Origin: Bilabrum cf. latius | Taxonomy: Eukaryota > Bigyra: Bicosoecida > Bigyra > Bicosoecida | Assembly: GCA_965178125.1 (NCBI GenBank) | Contig: OZ237761.1 | Span: 1-64,000 of the forward strand | Reading direction: 5' to 3' | Length of the DNA stretch: 64,000 nucleotides | In this document: one piece after another, positions 58,480-64,000 of the stretch | Position numbering within the stretch: position 1 is the first letter of the stretch | Layout of the letters: each line of letters begins with the position of its first letter | Notes under the pieces: model-generated | Databases searched by the model: none | The model's input: only the letters and a program-made list of their open reading frames with translations | What the model was told of the DNA's origin: nothing | Program-made: the position numbers and the translations under genes

Positions 58480-61400
58480 TCAGAGTGGCACCTTCTTCTG
58501 GAGGATGACGTGTACCCCACTTGCAGCCTTCTTGCCGTGGAACAGAGGCATAACCTCAGACGGGCTGAGCGAGGCCGCGCCCATCCCTTCTTCCGCCCCC
58601 CCTCTCTCTTCAAAGGCCTTGTAGAGTGCCTTAATGTCTCCCAACGAGCAAGCAACAGCATGCCTCACGTCCTCGTTCATCAACCCAGAGTCCTACATAA
58701 GGTCTAAAACGGCCAATTCGGTGGTAAGCGTGACGACAGAGCGGCGTGATTCCTGCCACTTCTTGGGCGGGTGCGTTACGGAATCCGCATGGGCGGCTTC
58801 GACTGTGGTGGATCGATCTAGCACGAACTCAAACCCAATCTCGGGGGACTCTGAGCTTGTGCTTGCTACCACCACCAGGGGGTGGGACTGCAGCCTTGTG
58901 CGCCTGTCGATTCCCCCCTCTTCGCTGGGGTCCTTGTTCGGAAGGTACCGCTTCATGAACTCAGAGAGTGACTCGGCATCTGTAAGACCTGTGACTGCAC
59001 TGATGAGAGTGGCTGGGCCCGCAGTGCTCATCTCGCCATCCATTGTCTGGATTAGGTAGGGAGACGTACGGAAGGCTAGAGCCATTGCAACCAGGTCACC
59101 AATCCGGGCAGATGGCGTGGCCAGAGCGTGCGAGAGACTTGCACTAATGCCGTCATGCAGGTCCTATCTCGTGCCCTCCATGTTGCCAGTAGAGGCCAGA
59201 CTGAGTTCCAGGATATAGAGCTTGAGTGCATCAACCGTCCTGTTTATGGGGTGGCGGAGCTTGCCATTCCCACTGGAAGCCCGCGCGCCTCTAAGGGTCC
59301 GACCCCTGTTTGCCCGCATGCCAGTCCTACCGTGCTGCAGCTGCAGGAGCAAGGGCTCATTGGTATCGATCACATCCTTGTCGATCGTAGAGTCAACACT
59401 TGAGGAGAGATCATTGCCCTCGTGCAGTGGTGGCAGATTGCTGTTCTTGGCTTCGCTGCGAGGCTTGGTCTCCACGCGCCCTCGTGCCTGAAGGCTGCGC
59501 TGACCAGCGGCATCGAGCGCTTTCGTGTCGAAGTGTGGCCCGGCGCTGGACAACCACTCGTTGAATTGGCCATCGTCAAAAGCAGCCTTCAATTGTTCGT
59601 CGAGCAGCTTGAGGTCGGTCTCTCCCATAACCACGTGCGCGAGGCGGGTCAGCGCCCTCACGTTAGAGATCATGCCGTTTTCCTTGGCATCCGAAATAAG
59701 CTTGGTCAAGTGCCTTACTGCATGCACCAGGCCAGCAAAAGCTGCTTGCTGAGGCCGCATGGAAATCTTGGAGCTCGTGCTTGATTCCTCGATGGAATCA
59801 GTTTGCTGGCTTTGCTAAGCCTGAACTTCGTCTGCGGGGACGCCGATCCACTTCGGCATGCATTTGTCCCAAAACTAAGAAGCCACACCCGTTTCGATAC
59901 GGATCGTTCGCACTGCAATCGACCGGAGGATTGCGGCCGCCTTCCGCGTTAGTTGCTCCTGCTTCTCTAGAGCCAGTGATGCGAGCTCCAAGGCGACGTC
60001 TGGCTTGTCAGTGAACTTGGCGGCGCCGTTGCCTGCCATCGTAATAGCCGTCTGGAACGCAGCCTTCCTCAGCTGATTAAGATCCACCTCCGGATCCGGC
60101 TTGTCGTTGAACGTTGGGAAGCAAACGCGGTCGCCCAGTTTCCAGAGGTCTTCCAATGCGATATTGCGGGCTTCCTCGGCTGCGAACGCGAGGGGCCTCG
60201 TCATGCCAGCGTTCCCGGCCGTTTGGAGGTCGGAGCGAACACGTCCTGTCTACACGTCAGACACGTAAGGTGTGGCGCCCTGTAGCGCAAGGAAGGCAGC
60301 CATCCCGCGGTAGAAGCTGTAGCTGTCGCGGGAGCTACCGTCGAGCTCACCAGCTAGCCAGAACTCCTTGTCCAGCACTCGCTTCACTGCATCCCGCAAA
60401 GTAGCGTCGGGGTCGATGTTGTCGAATAGCACTGGCCGAGCCTGCACCTTCGACTCGCAAAACTGGCCAGCATAGCCCTGCTCGCACTCGCAGACAGCGC
60501 GAAGCTTGCCGAGAGCTGAAGATGCCTCTGCCACGTCTAGTGGAAGGGTTGCGGCGTCGCGGAAGATGCACTGTCCGTGGCCTGAGCAGTACTCGATGGC
60601 ATCGTCGGGTCCACTCTCTCCGCACCATCCAGCCGTAAGGCGACTCGCGCCATGCATGGCTGCTTCCACATCTCGCAGTGTCGCTCTTGGAACCGAGTAG
60701 TCCTTGGTGACGTGTAAGAATGATGTCAGCGCGTCACTGCCTGTGCGCACTTCAATGAGACCATCTTCCTGCCCACTTTTAGGTTCATAAGCTCTATTCG
60801 TTTCTGAGTGCGAGCCACTTTCGAACATGTTGGCCTTCTTGGCTGCACTGGGGCTCTTGAGCGCAATGGAGTATACGCGCTTGCCACCCTTATTCACTCG
60901 GTAGTAATAGTCCTCCAACGGTTTGTTTAGACTGTCCAGCTCTTCGGGAGTCAAAGGGGCGCGGTAGCTCTTTATTGACACATCAGAGACCGGCGGACCA
61001 CTTGCGTGCAGTGCGACCAATGCCTGCGAAAACGCAGCGTAGTTCTCCTTGTCCGGCCGGAGGCGCTTGTCCTTGCTACGTGTTACTGCTCGACTAAATC
61101 CGACGGGCGCGAACACCTGGGTCTCCCCCTGGATACCCATGTAGTAGTCATCATTGAGGCAAACGGCTTTCGAGGAGAACTCAAAGCTCTTCTCTTCCCA
61201 CACCTTCAGCTGGAGCAAACCGTTTACGACGGACACCGCCTGCGCTCGGCTGTATGCTCGCTGGCTGGGGCTGAAGGACTTGACGGGGCCAGAGACAGAA
61301 GTATCCCTCATCTCGGGCTGGCTCTGGAATAGGTGCAGGTCGCTGCGACCCTTCTGGGCGATGCCAGCGTACGCGCTCTTGGCCCAGGCATCGTGCTACA

Positions 61401-64000
61401 TGCCAACTAGATCCATCGCTTCGGTCTCTGGGTGCATGTAGACCTCCGTCCGCTCCATGCCGTCAAACAGCAGGCCCAAGACCCAGCGCTCTAAGTTGCT
61501 GTTGCCATTGTCCAGATTCAGGTGCTTGATCAGCTTCATGGAGATGCCCTGCGCCCCATACACTGGAATGTCACCACCGATTAAACCAGTGATTGCGGGT
61601 CTGAGGCCCTACGCCTGGCCACCGCCTCCCTGAATCGACCCCTTGCCCAGATCCCTCAGAGCCACACCGAGCTCGGTTGATTTCGTGTGATCAGCAGCTG
61701 TCATTCGGCCCTCTTTGGAAACTTGTATGGTGCCCAGACGGATATCGCTCGTCAACTCAGAGTGGGACAGCTGGTCGGATCTGGGTACATGGAGTGTCTT
61801 GGAAGCAGCTCGCATCGCGTTTGAGGTTCCTTCTAGTCTTGCACCAAAGCCGATACCTCGGGGGCCGGTGCTCGAGCGCTCCTCCCAGGCATGCTACTCG
61901 AGGGCCTTCACCGAAATGTCAAGCCTAGGGTCGTTGTCTCGGAACGCGATGAAATCCACCACCCGATCATGCGCTGTGCTGCCTTTGCCAGACATGTCGG
62001 CGATTGAGGCCTCAAGGGTTGCAGGGATAGAATGCAGTCCAGAGCCCGGAGCAATGAGTCCAAGGATTCCGGTGTCTCCGAACCTGCTCTTTTGCTCGAA
62101 TTTCCCGTTCTCCAGCGGCGTGCCAGAATACATGCTTGGCCACAAGTGTAACGCCTCACGGTCTTCCTCCTTCGGCGGAGCAGCATGGCACCGAAGTTTC
62201 ACCATGGCAGCATCGATCAGTCGTAGCGCCTGCCCCAAGGGACCACTAGCGATCGGGTGTTCGTCATCCTCCGACCCCTCTACGAGCGGGGAGCCTTTTG
62301 AAACGGGCCGAGTGTCCAAGTCCTTCTCCAAGTATCGGATCAGTCCAACGAGGCCAGCTCTCTGCGTCTCATGCATGACACACTGCCGGTACACAACATC
62401 GTCCAACATGCGCCACAGTCGATATCCCAAGGCATCAGTCAGTTTTTGCTCAATGGTCGCTTTCGAGATGACGTCGATGATGGCAGAAATGAGACTGATG
62501 ACGTTCTTGACCATGTCCACCAGCCCCTGCATGATTGCAATCGCATCCCCTACAATCGGCGCCGCTACGACTGCCGTGCCGACGGCAGCACTGATGTCTG
62601 CAGCCAAGGCGGAGATCTGTGAGATCATCTGCTGAACGGCGACAATTCCGGCTTCTGGACAAGCAGTGACGACGTGGTAGACGGCTTGCTGTGCCATGGC
62701 TCTAGCCATAGGCCCTACGGCATGGACGACAGGCATGATAGCCGGCTCCAGAATGTTCTTTTGCACAGACTTCAGAACGTCCTTTGTCACATCCTTGGCT
62801 GCCTTCTTGACTTCTTTCTCGATCGCTTCTTTGATTTCCTTCTTCACCTTGTTAACGACGGGTTCGACCCCTTTCTTCACAGATGTAGTCGCTGCCTTGA
62901 TGGCGCTGTACGTCTTGGTGACGGAGGCGATCTGGCTATCCACCATCAGCTTTGCTCTCGTCAGTTCATCGGCACCATCGCTGTAGGCGCCGTCCCTTTT
63001 CTCCCAAAACTGCAGGTGCTGCGACATCCGGACCAGGTCAGCATTGTCATTCCCCTTCTGAAACATGGCTTCGCCAGCGCTGCGGAGAGTCTCCGCTCCA
63101 AACTCACGGATTGCCTCTGCATCGCTCTCAGAGAGGCTTCCCTGTGCTTCGCTGGACAGAGCGGACTCGACCGATGACTCTGACGGTGACAAAACACTTA
63201 GCTGCTGCTGCAGATGGTTCAAACTGGCTGAAGCAGCCGCCGGCTTGCAGTACTTGAGCACGTCGAAACTAGGGATGGATCGCCCACTCTCAAAGAACAA
63301 AGGCAGAAGGTTGACACGATCGGGCACCCACTTCTTCAAGCTTTCGGTCTCTTTGAAGCCGTCGTCAAATAGCTCCTCCCACTGGACCTCGAACAGTTTT
63401 TGGACATTCAAATTCCCGAGGTCCAGCTGTCTGCGGAAAGGGCTCGTGTGGTCCACCGGCTTCGTTTTCTTCTCATACTCGTTCGTCGCTAGATCGCCGC
63501 ACCAGTCCACGTATGCCTGCGAGAGCCTCGTCACGGGAGCGTTCAAGACACCGCCACTCTCTGCCTCCTCGAGCAATGCCTCAGCAAAACCGGCTCGGCT
63601 GAACTCCGGGTACGAGAATTGCGCGTCTTCTGCCATCAGCTGGATTCCCGCGAAGAGGTTCGTGACCATGTCGATGGTGATTGCGAACTAGTTCACCGTG
63701 TATGTCTCAACACCCGTCCAGAACTTCTTGCCCTTCGCGACCACGTCATGGATGGCACGCTTCGTCCATGAGCCTTTGCCTGTGGCCTCCCAGCCCTCCA
63801 CCTCGATACTTGGGGTTCGAAGCTTGTCGTAGCTCCCCCCCACGTAGAAGTCGAGCTCGCGCTTGTCGTCCTCGAAGTAAGATATCCTCTTGCTTTCGCG
63901 AAACTCGCCGTGTCCTTCGAAAATCTTGCGTAGCTTCTTGGTCGCACCAGTGCTGAGCAGGATTGGATTGGTCTCGATGTGCCGAACGGCCAGCCTCGCC
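58480..64000 (-). CDS. Large EGF-containing protein, 5' end beyond the window
   Basis: The minus-strand frame is open from the right edge to TGA at 58482-58480, about 1,840 codons, with TAG sense codons near 63690, 61896, 61611, 61398, 60252, 59877, 59817, 59166 and 58695. The start lies outside the window. Near 60420-60610 an EGF-like motif is present (YCSGHGQCIFRDAATL, then CECEQGYAGQFCES), a disulfide-rich module of extracellular proteins. Between about 62460 and 62900 a Lys/Glu-rich helix (VKKGVEPVVNKVKKEIKEAI) leads into an unusually long Ala/Ile/Val-rich amphipathic stretch (AVGTAVVAAPIVGDAIAIMQ). The rest includes FWTGVETYTVN and repeated FWLAGELDG-type segments. I do not recognise the whole protein. 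A secreted or cell-surface role is inferred from the EGF motif only. Confidence 0.7.

Noticed and set aside
4963-63690. Each TAG-bounded open frame as a separate short gene
   Set aside because: Successive pieces share one frame, often start mid-domain without a plausible ATG, and together make one known protein; only TAG separates them.
2803-64000. Widespread pseudogenes in a decayed subtelomere
   Set aside because: Decay would also bring TAA, TGA and frameshifts. None was found inside the models, and conserved motifs are intact.
2803-64000. UAG read as leucine
   Set aside because: Known in some lineages, but the Q-loop site, the PDCD2 site and the Gln-rich clustering all favour Gln; no TAG was seen at a clearly conserved Leu.
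1-64000. CRISPR arrays, rRNA, tRNA or complete transposons
   Set aside because: None was seen by eye. In particular I found no suppressor tRNA with a CUA anticodon in this window; a covariance-model search would be decisive.

Overview
This window is the left end of a chromosome from a eukaryotic, probably unicellular, GC-rich organism. It opens with about 2.28 kb of uninterrupted CCCTAA repeats (TTAGGG on the other strand), passes through a short 54-bp minisatellite, and within 530 bp reaches a gene-dense region that continues to the window edge. Introns are few and of GT-AG type. Two proteins have canonical Zn(II)2Cys6 zinc clusters, one transporter is of the full-length PDR/ABCG type with the asymmetric ATP sites known from fungi, and a GATOR2 subunit is present. 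This points to a fungus or fungus-like lineage, but I cannot place the organism further.

The central observation is the genetic code. Nearly every gene appears chopped into pieces that all end in TAG and all continue in the same frame. Reading TAG as sense fuses the pieces into complete genes, each ending at TGA (ten genes) or TAA (two complete genes; the right-edge gene is one of the ten TGA genes and lacks its 5' end). By hand count about 130 in-frame TAG codons occur on both strands, while I found no in-frame TAA or TGA inside the gene models. The best supported meaning is glutamine: one TAG sits at the Q-loop glutamine of an ABC nucleotide-binding domain, one at the conserved Q of the PDCD2/TSR4 C-terminal domain, and a cluster lies in a Gln-rich transcription-factor segment. 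UAG as Gln with UAA and UGA kept as stops is a rare nuclear code.

Layout: telomere (1-2277); minisatellite (2280-2494); GT4-type glycosyltransferase (2803-6408, +); a doubtful small ORF (6408-6809, +); Zn2Cys6 regulator 1 (7277-10245, +, one intron); unknown protein with an N-terminal membrane segment (10579-11704, +, one intron); an AT-richer island with a tandem duplication (11705-14271); Cdh1/fizzy-related APC/C activator (14272-16548, +); purine-nucleoside/MTA phosphorylase-like protein (16718-18016, +); an 18.5-kb intronless ORF for a giant chorein/VPS13-like protein (18373-36906, +); MIOS/Sea4-like GATOR2 subunit (37242-44336, +); PDR-type ABCG transporter (44552-49583, +, four introns, one possibly 20 nt); PDCD2/TSR4-like protein (49757-51910, -); secreted papain-like-fold candidate (52069-53835, +); Zn2Cys6 regulator 2 (54162-57578, +); and a large EGF-containing protein running off the right edge (58480-64000, -).

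The genes do not form a pathway. They are mostly single-copy cell-biology functions (cell-cycle control, TORC1 signalling, ribosome biogenesis, lipid transfer, nucleoside salvage, glycosylation, efflux) lying directly beside a telomere. Many proteins are much longer than their family norm because of Ser/Gly/Ala/Gln-rich inserts.
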